Source: Defluviitaleaceae bacterium (lineage in GTDB: Bacteria; Bacillota; Clostridia; Lachnospirales; WQUN01). From it: DNA of 64,000 nt. Below are positions 24,853-34,892 of this stretch, one piece after another. Each line of letters starts with the position of its first letter. Position 1 is the first letter of the stretch. The notes under the pieces are model-generated. The model was not told the DNA's origin. It saw only the letters and a list, made by a program, of their open reading frames with translations, and did no database searches. The translations under genes were made by a program, and so were the position numbers. The stretch is from contig WQZS01000009.1 in NCBI GenBank assembly GCA_009780585.1, forward strand, positions 1 to 64,000, read 5' to 3'.

Positions 24853-26994
24853 TCAATCCCTCCCCCATGATTTAACTAACACAGCCCCAAGCAGAAATGC
24901 ACATAACAATGAAATCCCCATCAAAATCAAGCCGCTTGTGTAATGGAAGGAAAGGATTTGACCCGTCTGCGGGATATAAATAATCCCGCCTCCTTCCTCG
25001 TCCATCGGCAACTCCACGATGTTCATATCCCGCTCTTTCGTAAGTTCCATTTTTACGGTTTCATTTTCGCCAACTTCCAAAAATATGCGCTGTGTTTCAA
25101 TTAAGAAGCCAAACGTAGGACGCAGCTCACGGATGAAGTACAAACCCGGTTCAACTTCCATATAAGCCAAACCGTCCACCGCCGTAGTGAGTTCCGCAAC
25201 ACGGCGGTTATCGTATGCCCTGTGTACGGAAAAGACCCCACCCGATAAGGGATTGCCCGACCCCGCCGCACGGGTGCTTATTTCAATTTTGCTTTGGGTG
25301 TCGGGTATCGCTTCGATTTCTACGGGTGGCGGGGGGGATGGAGCTGCCGTAACCGGTGGGGGCGTTGGGGTAGGTGCAGGGGTCGGCGTAGGTTCTGCCC
25401 GAACAGCCAGCGACATGTCGGTTATATCCCCCGCATTGATTGTTACGGGGATTCTGTCCAAGTTTGTAATATACCCCTGCGGCATGGTTGATTGGCGCAT
25501 GAAGTATCTGCCCGGTGGCAAAAACACGGACGCTTCCCCGAAGAAGTCGCTTTTCAACGTAATAACCAGCGCGTCCGTCATAATATCGTGGACGGTTATC
25601 GTCCCGTTGGATAATCGGTTGCCTGTTGCGCCGGACATGAGCGTTACCAACAAACGGCCGTTTACGGGAACAACTACATCAACATCCGCTTCAGCTTCGG
25701 GTACAGTTTCCGCTACGTTGAAAAATGTTATGGAGAGTAACTCCCCCGCCGTGATTCTGATATTTGTGCGCGTAGAATCCAAAACAAAACCCGCAGCGGG
25801 TAAAATTTGACGGATGTAATAATCCCCCGGAAAAAGGTTGACCGCCGCTTCCCCATATGGATTGGTTTGCATTTGTGCTACAAGACGGTCATCCATGATG
25901 CCGCGGATTTCAAAAAAGGCATTGTTTAACGCCGTGTTCGTTCCGCGTTCCCTGTTGGTGATTAACAACCGCCCGTGGGTAGTGTTCGCTGTAGCCGTTT
26001 CCGCTTGCGGTGGAATCGGCCTGTGAACGACATTGATTTCCGTCAGCCTGTCAGCGGTAATCCGCACCGACACCCTGTTAGCGTTGGGGGTAAAACCGGA
26101 AGGCGCGTACACTTCCCGCAAAAAGTAATTACCCGCAGGAAGGTTGACGGCGGCTTCGCCAAAATGATTCGTAACAATCTGCGCGACCAATTCATCGTCC
26201 ATAATACGCCGTACTTCAAAGAACACACCGCGCAATAAATCCCCCGTACCCTGCGCTCGGCTTGTGACTATTAACCGTCCCATCGGTGCGGGGGTGGGTT
26301 CGGGGTTTGGTGCAGGGGTAGGTGCAGGGATATAATTGTTAGCTACTTCCCAATGCGCCGTGATGGTTATGTCTGTGTCCGGCATAACAAAAAACAACGA
26401 AATAAAGTCGCTTCGCTGTGTAAGGCCGTCAATGCTCCATCCTGTAAATTGCCACCCGTCAGCATGACCCGGTACGATGTTCAACGAAGTACCCTCTTCC
26501 ATGTGACCGCCCTGTGTTTGGTTAACGGGCATCACCGCATCGGGGTTGTTGGTTATGGTAAGCCGTGGAGCCGTTGTATTTGTCGGGTCAATGGGGTAGC
26601 TGTAAATATTCTCTTTCGTTTCCGTTCCTTCCGCGATGGTGAAATAAATACGCGGAATACGGTAATAACCCTGCTGTACCTGTATCTGTTCAAGATAATA
26701 ATCGCCTTCGGGTAGGGTGATGGCTTCCGTCATACCCTGTTCATCCGTAGCGATAATGATTATAGGATGCGGGTCATTTTGCCGCGATAAGGTGAAATGT
26801 GCGTCCACCATTGGGGCGTTTGTCACGGCGCATACATTGGTGATAACCAACCAACCGTTTTGTTGACCGCTTCCATATGGGGAGCTTGCGGCAAAGGTTG
26901 GCGCGGTCAAAACAATCATTATAATTATGACCATGAAAAAAACCGCGACAAGGCGGCTACGTTTGCCTGTATATTTGGTTTTCAAAAAAATCAA
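24853..26994 (-). CDS. SpaA-like surface adhesin with sortase signal
   Basis: 713 residues. Signal peptide at the N-terminus (hydrophobic 15-35, cut near TFAAS), then several SpaA/prealbumin-like repeats with the recurring pattern GRLLVT...G...LPPG.Y.LRE (about 235-330, 345-430, 450-530, 570-650) separated by a Pro/Thr-rich linker. The C-terminal anchor is IPQTG, followed by a hydrophobic segment and KSWGRD. The protein is exported and covalently anchored, probably for mating-pair adhesion. A divergent InlB-like/MBG-like stretch lies at about 165-220. The sortase gene is 6 bp upstream. Confidence 0.88.
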   Translation of the reverse strand: MIFLKTKYTGKRSRLVAVFFMVIIIMIVLTAPTFAASSPYGSGQQNGWLVITNVCAVTNAPMVDAHFTLSRQNDPHPIIIIATDEQGMTEAITLPEGDYYLEQIQVQQGYYRIPRIYFTIAEGTETKENIYSYPIDPTNTTAPRLTITNNPDAVMPVNQTQGGHMEEGTSLNIVPGHADGWQFTGWSIDGLTQRSDFISLFFVMPDTDITITAHWEVANNYIPAPTPAPNPEPTPAPMGRLIVTSRAQGTGDLLRGVFFEVRRIMDDELVAQIVTNHFGEAAVNLPAGNYFLREVYAPSGFTPNANRVSVRITADRLTEINVVHRPIPPQAETATANTTHGRLLITNRERGTNTALNNAFFEIRGIMDDRLVAQMQTNPYGEAAVNLFPGDYYIRQILPAAGFVLDSTRTNIRITAGELLSITFFNVAETVPEAEADVDVVVPVNGRLLVTLMSGATGNRLSNGTITVHDIMTDALVITLKSDFFGEASVFLPPGRYFMRQSTMPQGYITNLDRIPVTINAGDITDMSLAVRAEPTPTPAPTPTPPPVTAAPSPPPPVEIEAIPDTQSKIEISTRAAGSGNPLSGGVFSVHRAYDNRRVAELTTAVDGLAYMEVEPGLYFIRELRPTFGFLIETQRIFLEVGENETVKMELTKERDMNIVELPMDEEGGGIIYIPQTGQILSFHYTSGLILMGISLLCAFLLGAVLVKSWGRD

Positions 26995-27000
26995 TCCCTT

Positions 27001-27789
27001 CTAATAAATCCGATACGCCCGAATAATCAAGCGATATTCCGCAGTTTGTATCGGGGTGCAAGTGTACAGGGTGATGATGGAATCATTCACGGGCTGTAAA
27101 AAAGCGATTTGGTCGTGAGGTTCGATAACGGCAATCTCAAAAACCACAAACGCCATCATTTCACCGCTACGGGCTTGGTAATGAACGACATCCCCAATTA
27201 TCAATTCATCAAAGCGGTTAAACATAGAGCCAAAGGTATAATTACGATGCCCCGCAATAACGGCGTTGCCTATTTCCCCAATCTGTGCCGTTTGCGGCAC
27301 TCGTCCCGGCGCAATGCGCAGGGTTTCTTCGTCTACACCCTCCGCAATGGGTAAGCGTAAATCAATGGATTTAATCGTTAGAATCCCGATGCCATTTATG
27401 GCGTTGGGAAAGTCGTTGTCGGGGATGGGTTTATATATAAGCGTGGCGGGTTCACAATCAACAATGCACCCATCCGCTTCATATACGGCTAATTGCATTT
27501 CTCCATTATATATACCTTCGCAAACAACCTCCGGCGTAACCGCATCCAAATATCCAAGCTCCACGGCTTCAAAAACCGCCGTCGCCCCGGTACATAAAAC
27601 ATCATGCAGCAGGGTTTGGTTCGCTTGAATGTCCAATATCAAATCGTCAAGTAAGGATTCTTGGGCGGCATTGATATAATCACGTTCACGGTTAGGTGCG
27701 AAGAACAGCCATGTACCCAAAACGGCGGTGATTAACGCCACCGCCGTAAGGATTATGATTTTTTTATTTAACTTACGTTTACTTTTCAT
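27001..27789 (-). CDS. class D-type sortase
   Basis: 262 residues. One N-terminal membrane anchor (10-30). Catalytic residues: H181 (IAGHRN), C244 (TLYTCTP) and R253. The motif context LRIAPGRVPQTAQIGEIGN and NRFDELIIGDVVHY is that of class D/E sortases, not class B. It should attach the neighbouring SpaA-like protein (IPQTG) to peptidoglycan. Immediately upstream a small membrane-protein gene overlaps by 4 bp. A dedicated substrate/sortase pair is common in ICEs of this family. Confidence 0.9.
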   Translation of the reverse strand: MKSKRKLNKKIIILTAVALITAVLGTWLFFAPNRERDYINAAQESLLDDLILDIQANQTLLHDVLCTGATAVFEAVELGYLDAVTPEVVCEGIYNGEMQLAVYEADGCIVDCEPATLIYKPIPDNDFPNAINGIGILTIKSIDLRLPIAEGVDEETLRIAPGRVPQTAQIGEIGNAVIAGHRNYTFGSMFNRFDELIIGDVVHYQARSGEMMAFVVFEIAVIEPHDQIAFLQPVNDSIITLYTCTPIQTAEYRLIIRAYRIY

Positions 27790-28082
27790 ACGCCGCTACC
27801 CTCCCGATTGGATTCATTAAGATGGTGATTTAAGGATTCATTGCCGTAATCCTCAAAATTATCATCGTCACTTGCAAAATCCTTGAAAAACCCGTTTTCA
27901 TCATACATATCGTCGTACATGGAAAGATTTAACGCCCGTTGCTCCGCCAATTCGTGCAGGTAGCGTTTCATGGTCTTTCTGTGCAGCAGATACCCGCCTA
28001 CACTTAACACGACAAATGCGGCGGCACTTGCTCCGGCAAGTACGGTGAAAGTAAAATGCTTCTTATGTTTTCTTCTATTCAT
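27786..28082 (-). CDS. small single-pass membrane protein
   Basis: 98 residues: basic N-terminus (MNRRKHKKHF), one membrane segment (residues 11-30), then a charged, acidic C-terminal tail (DDMYDENGFFKDF). It overlaps the sortase start by 4 bp and follows the DUF4366 gene, so it is translationally coupled within the channel operon. No family recognised; likely a conjugation accessory. Confidence 0.6.
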   Translation of the reverse strand: MNRRKHKKHFTFTVLAGASAAAFVVLSVGGYLLHRKTMKRYLHELAEQRALNLSMYDDMYDENGFFKDFASDDDNFEDYGNESLNHHLNESNREGSGV

Positions 28083-28136
28083 TCAAAATCCTCCATCCAA
28101 TTTTTTTATGGGTACGTTCATGCGTTTGGGAATTTA

Positions 28137-29108
28137 TCAAGTCGCGCCGTCCCCTTCGTTTACATACTTACCTTCATCAACATCGTAAGCATCCGTTTTT
28201 ATTTTAATGTCTACAGCCTCGATAACCACGGCATCATCATCCACATCTTCAAAATCATCCCCTTTGGGGGATTCATCCTCATTGCTTCCGTACATTTCAC
28301 GTTCCCGTTTGGGCTTGAGGATTTTCAAATAATAGATAACCCCAAACGCACCCGCGCCTGCAATCAAAAGGAAGATAAAAGTACCCGCCCTGCCGCCACC
28401 TTTTTCCTCGGCGGCTTGGGGCGTGGGTGAAGGTTCGGCAGGCGTGGGTTCTGGTGGTGTTGGTTCATGGGGGATGATGATGGGGTCGGGGGGTGGCGGA
28501 GGGGGTTCAAGGATATAAATAGGTACAGCCAATTCCGCTTCTGCGGCTAGGGTCAATAAATCCCATTCCGTAACGGCGTTGAGGAAATAAACATTGTTGC
28601 TTGAGCGTGTATGGTCAATGATTAGATGAAACACGTTGCCCGTGGGGGTGGTTATGGTAATAAACTCGATACCATCACCGCTTGTAAGGTGGTCTAGTAT
28701 TTCGCCCTGTCCTTCGGGGGTGATGTTGTTGGGTGCGGGTGGTTGCGCAGGGGGTGGCGGGGTGAGCAGTACCGTATCGGATTGATTACCCGCGAAATCC
28801 ACGGCATAAACGGTTATCGCATCGCCCGCGGCAATATATTGGCCAATGTCCACCACAAGAGCCGAATCTACCCTGTGATTAAACCGCCGTTCGTTGATAT
28901 AAACGGCTTCAATCGCATAAAACCCCGACGTGGCGCGGATTCTAAGCAACGAACCAATGATTTCCGCTTCCACCATCGGCGGCGCAACGGGTGTACCCGC
29001 TGTTGCAAATGCCGTCATTGGCGCAAGAAAAAGGCTCATGCACAGCAACAGAGCCATCAAGCATTTCATCTTTACAAAGCGTTTAAGCCGTTGATTATTC
29101 AATATCAT
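28137..29108 (-). CDS. DUF4366 conjugation protein (CD1107-like)
   Basis: About 323 residues from the ATG at 29108. Signal sequence (MALLLCMSLFLAPMTAFA); then an Ig-like part (AIEAVYINERRF, AVDFAGNQSD); the DUF4366 core (EFITITTPTGNVFHLIIDHT, NVYFLNAVTEWDL); a Pro-rich linker; one membrane segment (FIFLLIAGAGAFGVIYYL); and an acidic tail. Typical of the CD1107-type membrane proteins of Tn1549-like ICEs, thought to belong to the mating channel. The start overlaps the previous stop by 14 bp; an ATG at 29069 is the alternative. Confidence 0.82.
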   Translation of the reverse strand: MILNNQRLKRFVKMKCLMALLLCMSLFLAPMTAFATAGTPVAPPMVEAEIIGSLLRIRATSGFYAIEAVYINERRFNHRVDSALVVDIGQYIAAGDAITVYAVDFAGNQSDTVLLTPPPPAQPPAPNNITPEGQGEILDHLTSGDGIEFITITTPTGNVFHLIIDHTRSSNNVYFLNAVTEWDLLTLAAEAELAVPIYILEPPPPPPDPIIIPHEPTPPEPTPAEPSPTPQAAEEKGGGRAGTFIFLLIAGAGAFGVIYYLKILKPKREREMYGSNEDESPKGDDFEDVDDDAVVIEAVDIKIKTDAYDVDEGKYVNEGDGAT

Positions 29109-29379
29109 CGTTAAATTCAACGCTTTCACCTTCCTTTTTATCACTTGGTTTTTGTAAATCGTTCGGGCTTGCGGGCTTCGCCCGTAAACCCCGCAATATT
29201 TCAAATATTTCCTCCATCCCGCCGGACAAAGTATTGGCGGCAGAACGGGCGAGTAAAGATAGTTGTTCCTTTTCCGCTTCGACGATTTCACGTTCAATTA
29301 CCAATGCGGCGGCTTCATGTTCGGCAATAATGCTTCGGTGTTTCGTAAGCCGTCCCCGTAATCGTTGGATTTTATCCAT
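29095..29379 (-). CDS. DUF4315 protein
   Basis: 94 residues, mainly one coiled coil: MDKIQRLRGRLTKHRSIIAE and HEAAALVIEREIVEAEKEQL, then ARSAANTLSGGMEEIFEILRG. This matches the DUF4315 family, always found beside DUF4366 in these ICEs. The ATG at 29379 is preferred because GAGAGGAAG lies upstream; the longer frame has no ribosome site. Role unknown. Confidence 0.85.
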   Translation of the reverse strand: MDKIQRLRGRLTKHRSIIAEHEAAALVIEREIVEAEKEQLSLLARSAANTLSGGMEEIFEILRGLRAKPASPNDLQKPSDKKEGESVEFNDDIE

Positions 29380-29402
29380 GTTGCACTTCCTCTCTTTTTT
29401 TA

Positions 29403-32021
29403 TTAGCTGACATACGGTTGCACAAAAAAAAGCGGGTTGATACGCCGCCATGCCCCGCCGTCCTCATTGATTGACACTTCCATGTGCAAATGTGGGCCTG
29501 TAGCTGTCCCTGTTTGCCCCACCGTGCCAATAACTTCGCCCATTTCCAGTTCATCGCCTACCGTTACATGGATCACGGCCATGTGCGAATATAAAAGCCG
29601 AACACCCAAACCCCGTTCCTCGTCAACGTATTCGATGATAACGGTATTGCCGTAACCCCCCATATATTCCGCAGCCGTTACAATACCCGGCGCACCGCTT
29701 AAAATCGGCGTACCTTCGGGCAGGGCTATATCAATACCCGTGTGGAATGACCGCTCCATGTAAACAGGGTGGAATCTGTACCCGTAGGGGCTTGTCATTA
29801 CCCCAAGCCAATTATTTTCGAAGGGGCTTCCCACAAACTGGCGCAGACCCAAGCTGTCCATGAGGACATCGTACAATTCCTTTTGTTCATCGTTCATGCG
29901 GTTTTGCAATACTTGTGAAACGGTTATATTTACGGTTAGGGTAACGGCGCGGTAATACCAGTTGAAATACAGCCGTTCCTCGAAAGGTTCAACCCGTACT
30001 TCCTGCCAATCCTCTACCCATTGTATGTCCTCTACCCATTGCAAGTCCGGCACCCATACACCGTCAACGTATTCGCCGAAATCCACCCATTCCCCCAAAT
30101 CTTCATAACCGCCCAAATCTTGCAATTCGTAATACCATGCTTCCACGTAGGCATAACGGACTTCGTAGCCTTCGGAAATGTCAAAGGTAAAAGCCGTATC
30201 AAAAACGCTTTGTAAGACGGCGTGTATGTCGTGTCCGTCAAAGTCACCGTACACCGCCGTTAGATACGCCATAAGTTGGAACGGGTTATGGGTGATGTCA
30301 CTAAGAAACGGGAGCAGTACAAGGGGGTCAAAATCGGGCGGGTCATATACGGGCGGTTCAAAATAAGGATGCCCTAAACCTACCTCAACAAGCGTACCTT
30401 CAAATATCACATCCATCCCACCGCTTGGGCGGTTTAATATGAATCTAAATTCGTGCAAGCCTTCAACATCGACGGCGGCTTCAAGGATTTCTTGCTTCAA
30501 ATCCACTTCAAGGCGTGTGTAATACGCGCTGTACTCCGTTATTTCGTCCGCATCAGCCCTGTAGGAGATGTAATCAAGCACATAACCCGTAGATGAACCG
30601 AGGAGCGAAAAACACATCGTAAACAGCAAAAGGATTGCACCGAGAATCAATAAAATAGGCACAGCGGCTTTTGCTAACGCCAACCCTGCCTTTTTGAAAG
30701 CGATTTTCAATCCCAAGGACGCACCCATTTTAGCGAGTGCCTTACCGTCACCGCTGATTGCCGCCGCACCCGCGCCGACAACCGCACCGGCTATGCCGAG
30801 TTTACCCATCGCCCCGCCCGATTGCGCCATTCTAAAGGCTTTGGCGTAATCTCGCTTGATACGCCGTTTTTGAATCAAGCGCGAAAGGGTATTTTTTCGC
30901 AATTCGGGTTTATTCTTTAGGAGTTGTTGATACGCAAGCCTCCCCTTGTTTTGGGCTTCTTTGATTTTTAGGTGCTGTAAACGGCGGTAGGGTCGGTTTT
31001 TAACATAACGGCGTACACGTTGGGCTGTTTGATATGTTTTGACCGCTGCTTTTTCGCCGCTGAGCGCAGCCTTTACCCCTGTGTTACCCGTGAGGTTTTC
31101 CGTTTCCGATATTTTACTGTGTACCAAAGCAGAAGCGTGTCCCGTAACATATCGTCCGGCGTTAGCGGACAGGGTACGGGATTCGGCTTGATTCCATTTC
31201 GCATCGGGTTTTTCAACTTTTTCGTCTGCGAAGGAAATCTTGCGTTTTTCCTTGCCCGATTTTTCGTCATGTACCAACTTGGTGATTTTAACTTTTTTCG
31301 TAGGGATTTTTGCTTCGGCTTTTTTAATTTTTGCTTCCAATTTCTTGGTCTTTGGGTCGCTGTCCTCGTGAAGCAAAATAATGATATTTTTATTATCAAT
31401 GCCATTATGCGCCAAACGATTTTCATCGGGGATGTTTTCGTGTGTCAACTTTTGTTCATTATGGCGTAATTTTGAATCATCGGGTTTGCGTTCCGCCGTG
31501 GCAAAGATTTTAACCAGTTTCGCCCCTTCTTGAATCATCGCCCTTACGCCTTTTGTGCCGGAATCCTCATCACCCTGCTCATCGGGCATCATGTTGGCCA
31601 CGGCTTGGGAAGCAATAAATCCACGGTCTAGGGTGCGGCGCAACAAACGGTCTTTCTTTTTCCGCTTGGTTTTGTTATTTGCGGTTGGTACGCTTTTCTT
31701 GTTTTCAAAAAAGGTGAGCCGCCCGCGAGTACGCATTTCCCGTATTTCTTTTGTGGCGTTAAGGATAGCCGCAGGGGTTTCCAATACATCGTGTTTAATT
31801 GCCTGTACTGCGTCGTTTTCCCTGTCGTCGGGGAGCAGTTGGTCAATTTTGTGCAACGCCCGTGAGGTTAAGTTGTTGTTGTGTTTCTCTTTTGGCTTTT
31901 CAACAGGGGGATGGGGTTGGTGGGTGCTTTCATCATGTGTAGGCGTATTGATGGGATTGCGGTTTATGGGCGATTGGTTGGACGGAGTGCCGGATGGGGT
32001 AGCGGTTTGCAAGTGATACAC
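29403..32021 (-). CDS. conjugation-associated M23 peptidoglycan hydrolase (membrane-anchored)
   Basis: 872 residues. The first ~430 are charged and Lys-rich and probably cytoplasmic; a membrane segment follows (AKAAVPILLILGAILLLF, about 465-485). The C-terminal ~130 residues are an M23/LytM peptidase: SPYGYRFHPVYM, SFHTGIDIALPEGTPI, LYSHMAVIHV, GPHLHMEVSI, so the zinc ligands H, D and the HxH pair are present. It should open the cell wall for the transfer channel, like Tn916 Orf14 or VirB1. Middle region (Trp/Glu/Asp-rich, QWVEDIQWVEDW) unexplained. Confidence 0.88.
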   Translation of the reverse strand: MYHLQTATPSGTPSNQSPINRNPINTPTHDESTHQPHPPVEKPKEKHNNNLTSRALHKIDQLLPDDRENDAVQAIKHDVLETPAAILNATKEIREMRTRGRLTFFENKKSVPTANNKTKRKKKDRLLRRTLDRGFIASQAVANMMPDEQGDEDSGTKGVRAMIQEGAKLVKIFATAERKPDDSKLRHNEQKLTHENIPDENRLAHNGIDNKNIIILLHEDSDPKTKKLEAKIKKAEAKIPTKKVKITKLVHDEKSGKEKRKISFADEKVEKPDAKWNQAESRTLSANAGRYVTGHASALVHSKISETENLTGNTGVKAALSGEKAAVKTYQTAQRVRRYVKNRPYRRLQHLKIKEAQNKGRLAYQQLLKNKPELRKNTLSRLIQKRRIKRDYAKAFRMAQSGGAMGKLGIAGAVVGAGAAAISGDGKALAKMGASLGLKIAFKKAGLALAKAAVPILLILGAILLLFTMCFSLLGSSTGYVLDYISYRADADEITEYSAYYTRLEVDLKQEILEAAVDVEGLHEFRFILNRPSGGMDVIFEGTLVEVGLGHPYFEPPVYDPPDFDPLVLLPFLSDITHNPFQLMAYLTAVYGDFDGHDIHAVLQSVFDTAFTFDISEGYEVRYAYVEAWYYELQDLGGYEDLGEWVDFGEYVDGVWVPDLQWVEDIQWVEDWQEVRVEPFEERLYFNWYYRAVTLTVNITVSQVLQNRMNDEQKELYDVLMDSLGLRQFVGSPFENNWLGVMTSPYGYRFHPVYMERSFHTGIDIALPEGTPILSGAPGIVTAAEYMGGYGNTVIIEYVDEERGLGVRLLYSHMAVIHVTVGDELEMGEVIGTVGQTGTATGPHLHMEVSINEDGGAWRRINPLFFVQPYVS

Positions 32022-32043
32022 CCCCTCGCCATAATTTTGTTGT

Positions 32044-34512
32044 TTACCCCGCGCTCACAATTTCGTCCAACTTGGTTGTCATAATCCTGTACAGTTCCGT
32101 ATCCTTCGGGAATTTATCCACAAACGGGATAATGACGTTGCCGTAAAACATAAGCCCTTCGCCCGGCCCACTCCCCGATACATAAGAAATCTGATACGGC
32201 GATATACCTAACTTTTTCGCAAGTATTTCCCTGTCCCCCGGTGCTTGGTTCAGAATCAGCACAAAGTCGGAATTTTCAAAAATGTTCTCGACCTCCATTG
32301 AAATTAAGAGGTCTTTGACATTCTGTGTGATACCCGTAGGGATGCCGCCCCATTTTCTAAATCGTTTCCAAATCTCGATGGAGTACGCCGCCGTTTGAGG
32401 TTCTTTCAAAAGAAGGTGAAATTCGTCCACGTAAAACCAAGTCTTTTTCTTGGCGGCGCGGTTTAGGGTGACACGTTGCCAAACACAGTCCATGAGGATG
32501 AGCATACCCAACTTTTTAAGGCTTTTACCGAGTTCTTTAATATCAAAACAAACCAACCGATTGTGCAAATCTATGTTGGTTTGATGATTGAACACCGACA
32601 ACGAGCCTGTTACATAGATTTCCAATGCGGTGGCGATATTCTGTGCTTCCGTTTCCTCTTGTTCCCGCAAAAGATTGTATAAATCTTCAAGGATGGGCAT
32701 ATTTTCGGGGCGTGGGTCAACGAGGTAATCCCTGTATACCCTTCGGACGCATCGGTCTATGATGGTTTTTTCCGCAGGGGCGAGGCCGTCCCTACCGCCG
32801 ACAACCAATTCACACAAGGATAGGATAAAATCGCTTTTCAAGGTTAGGGGGTCGTCGTCGTCCTCGATATGGATATTGATGTCCATTGGGTTTACATAAT
32901 GGCTGCTTGTGGCTGAGAGCTTTACCACTTGCCCGCCAAGCCGCGAAACAACCGGATAATATTCGGCTTCGGGGTCGGCGATGATAATATCATCATCGGT
33001 AATCAAAAAAGCGTTTACCATTTCGCGCTTCGCGGAGAAGGATTTACCCGCACCCGGTGTACCGAGGATTAACCCGTTCGGATTCTTTAATTGCGTTCGG
33101 TCAGCCATAATTAAATTATTGGAAAGGGCGTTAAGTCCGTAGTACAACGATGCGCCGCCCATGAACAGCTCGCATGTGGTGAACGGTACGAAAATGGCGG
33201 TGCTGCTTGTGGTAAGTCCCCGTTGAATGTCCACTTGGTTTAAGCCCAACGGCAAGGAGGAAATGAGGGCTTGCTCCTGTTGGAAATCCAAGCGTTTCAA
33301 GGCGCAGTTATATTTTTGGGTAATACCTTGCGCGGCGAAAACGAGGTTATCCAACTTCTGCTTTGTGGGGGCGGTGTTCATCACTAAAATGGTAGCAAGG
33401 AACATCCGCTCGTTTCGGCTTTGCAATTCCTTGAGGATGTTTTTGGCTTCGTCCCCGAAAGTGGATATATCGGTAGGGATAACGTCCATGTCATACCCCG
33501 CACGTACCGCCTTTTTTTGTGCGTCAATCTTCATCGCGTCCAAGTCGGTGATTTTCCGCTTGATGGTTTTGATGGCTTCCTGTTGGTCGATGGAACGGAT
33601 GTGAAGGTTGATTGTTACGGCATTGTCCATGTTTAGGAAGTCGTTTAGCATTTTGTCCGTCAATTCCGGCGCGATGATTTGAATAAAACTAACCGCCCCA
33701 TACGTGCCGCCCATTTTGAAGCATTTGGGATCGCGGAAGTCAAATGATGAAGGGCATATAACATCCTTCGTGGATTGCCCCGATGCGGGTACGCTTTTCC
33801 AATTGAAATGCAGTTTATCCTGTCCGTTCGGGTGCATTTGCCCGTGCAATACTTCCAACCGTTCCGCACCCGTGAGGGAGTGCGCTACTACCCCCATCGT
33901 GCGAAAACCCGTTAGTACATCGGCTTCAATGCGTTCAAGGCGTGGCTTCGCTTCCGCAAGGTTTTTTGCCTCGATGCCAAAGGTGATGTACTTGTGTTTC
34001 ACAAGGCCGTTATTGCCTTTGGATAGCTGACCTTTCATCATTTCGGCGTATTCCCGCCGCACGGCGTTAAACGCATCGTCTTGGTCGGGGATATGGATGG
34101 ATTTTTCAAAATCCTTCGCGTTGCCGTATTTGTTTACAAAGGAAAGCTGTACCTTGATGGTGGCATCGAAGTAGTTAAGAAATTCGCAGTAAGCATTAAA
34201 GATTTGGTCTTTGTCCTCGTTTTGGGCGAGTTGGTAGTTAATATCGCCGAAGGTGACGGTTTTGTTGTAGAGCTTGTCAGTCACTTGGCATATACCGTCC
34301 CTAAACATTTCCCTATAAGGTATGGTTTCTTGGACGGTGTTCGGCGGCGTTTTTGTGCCAAAGAATTTTTCGCGCAACCATGCGACAAACCGAGCGATAA
34401 AACCTAATATACCCGTCTTGGATATTGCGTTAGGGTCTGCGGGTCGCGCTGATTTGCTTGGCCTTTGGACTGCCTTTATTGGTGTTTTTGGTTTTTCCTG
34501 TGGCTTGGTCAA
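32044..34512 (-). CDS. virB4: VirB4/TraE-type conjugation ATPase
   Basis: About 822 residues. Walker A LGTPGAGKSFSAKREM near residue 490, Walker B-like WFYVDEFHLLLKE, and a typical TGITQNVKDLL motif. This is the ATPase that powers assembly of the type IV-like channel. The start is probably TTG at 34512, 6 bp after AGGAGG; the ATG at 34557 has no ribosome site and would lengthen the overlap with prgI to 128 bp. Even so the two genes overlap by 83 bp, pointing to translational coupling. Confidence 0.92.
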   Translation of the reverse strand: MTKPQEKPKTPIKAVQRPSKSARPADPNAISKTGILGFIARFVAWLREKFFGTKTPPNTVQETIPYREMFRDGICQVTDKLYNKTVTFGDINYQLAQNEDKDQIFNAYCEFLNYFDATIKVQLSFVNKYGNAKDFEKSIHIPDQDDAFNAVRREYAEMMKGQLSKGNNGLVKHKYITFGIEAKNLAEAKPRLERIEADVLTGFRTMGVVAHSLTGAERLEVLHGQMHPNGQDKLHFNWKSVPASGQSTKDVICPSSFDFRDPKCFKMGGTYGAVSFIQIIAPELTDKMLNDFLNMDNAVTINLHIRSIDQQEAIKTIKRKITDLDAMKIDAQKKAVRAGYDMDVIPTDISTFGDEAKNILKELQSRNERMFLATILVMNTAPTKQKLDNLVFAAQGITQKYNCALKRLDFQQEQALISSLPLGLNQVDIQRGLTTSSTAIFVPFTTCELFMGGASLYYGLNALSNNLIMADRTQLKNPNGLILGTPGAGKSFSAKREMVNAFLITDDDIIIADPEAEYYPVVSRLGGQVVKLSATSSHYVNPMDINIHIEDDDDPLTLKSDFILSLCELVVGGRDGLAPAEKTIIDRCVRRVYRDYLVDPRPENMPILEDLYNLLREQEETEAQNIATALEIYVTGSLSVFNHQTNIDLHNRLVCFDIKELGKSLKKLGMLILMDCVWQRVTLNRAAKKKTWFYVDEFHLLLKEPQTAAYSIEIWKRFRKWGGIPTGITQNVKDLLISMEVENIFENSDFVLILNQAPGDREILAKKLGISPYQISYVSGSGPGEGLMFYGNVIIPFVDKFPKDTELYRIMTTKLDEIVSAG

Positions 34513-34864
34513 AATGTCCCTCCTGTTCCTTTTCCGCGTTCTTTTCAATAAACGCATACATATTTTTTGTGCGGTATACCCGTATTTTTGGATAGAAAAT
34601 CGTTTGCCGCAGAATCAACAGCAAAAACTTCTCCGCTGGGATAACCCCGTCCTTGTTGTAAATCGCAAAGAAAAAAGCGGGGATCACCGCCGCTATCATT
34701 AAGGTCATTGCGCCTGTATTACCTAACATCCCTCGGAAGGATAAAAAAAGCGGCACACCGATGGCGGCCGCCGCTCCGAAGCAAACCACTTGCCGCTTCG
34801 TAAGGTTCATTATCAAGCGCGTTTTTACTTCGGTCATGTCTTTGGGTACGGATACATATGCCAT
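34430..34864 (-). CDS. PrgI family membrane protein
   Basis: 144 residues. PrgI-type VirB3 analogue: YVSVPKDMTEVKTRLIMNLT, two membrane segments (about 28-45 and 53-70) and RQTIFYPKIRVYRTKN. VirB3-like proteins partner with VirB4 at the membrane and are often encoded just before it, as here. The C-terminal 40 residues are charged and overlap the VirB4 start. Confidence 0.9.
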   Translation of the reverse strand: MAYVSVPKDMTEVKTRLIMNLTKRQVVCFGAAAAIGVPLFLSFRGMLGNTGAMTLMIAAVIPAFFFAIYNKDGVIPAEKFLLLILRQTIFYPKIRVYRTKNMYAFIEKNAEKEQEGHFDQATGKTKNTNKGSPKAKQISATRRP

Positions 34865-34892
34865 TTAATCACCCCTTTCATGGTTCGCGTTT

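Noticed and set aside
34513..34557. ATG 34557 as virB4 start
   Set aside because: It has no ribosome site and lengthens the overlap with prgI; TTG 34512 follows AGGAGG.
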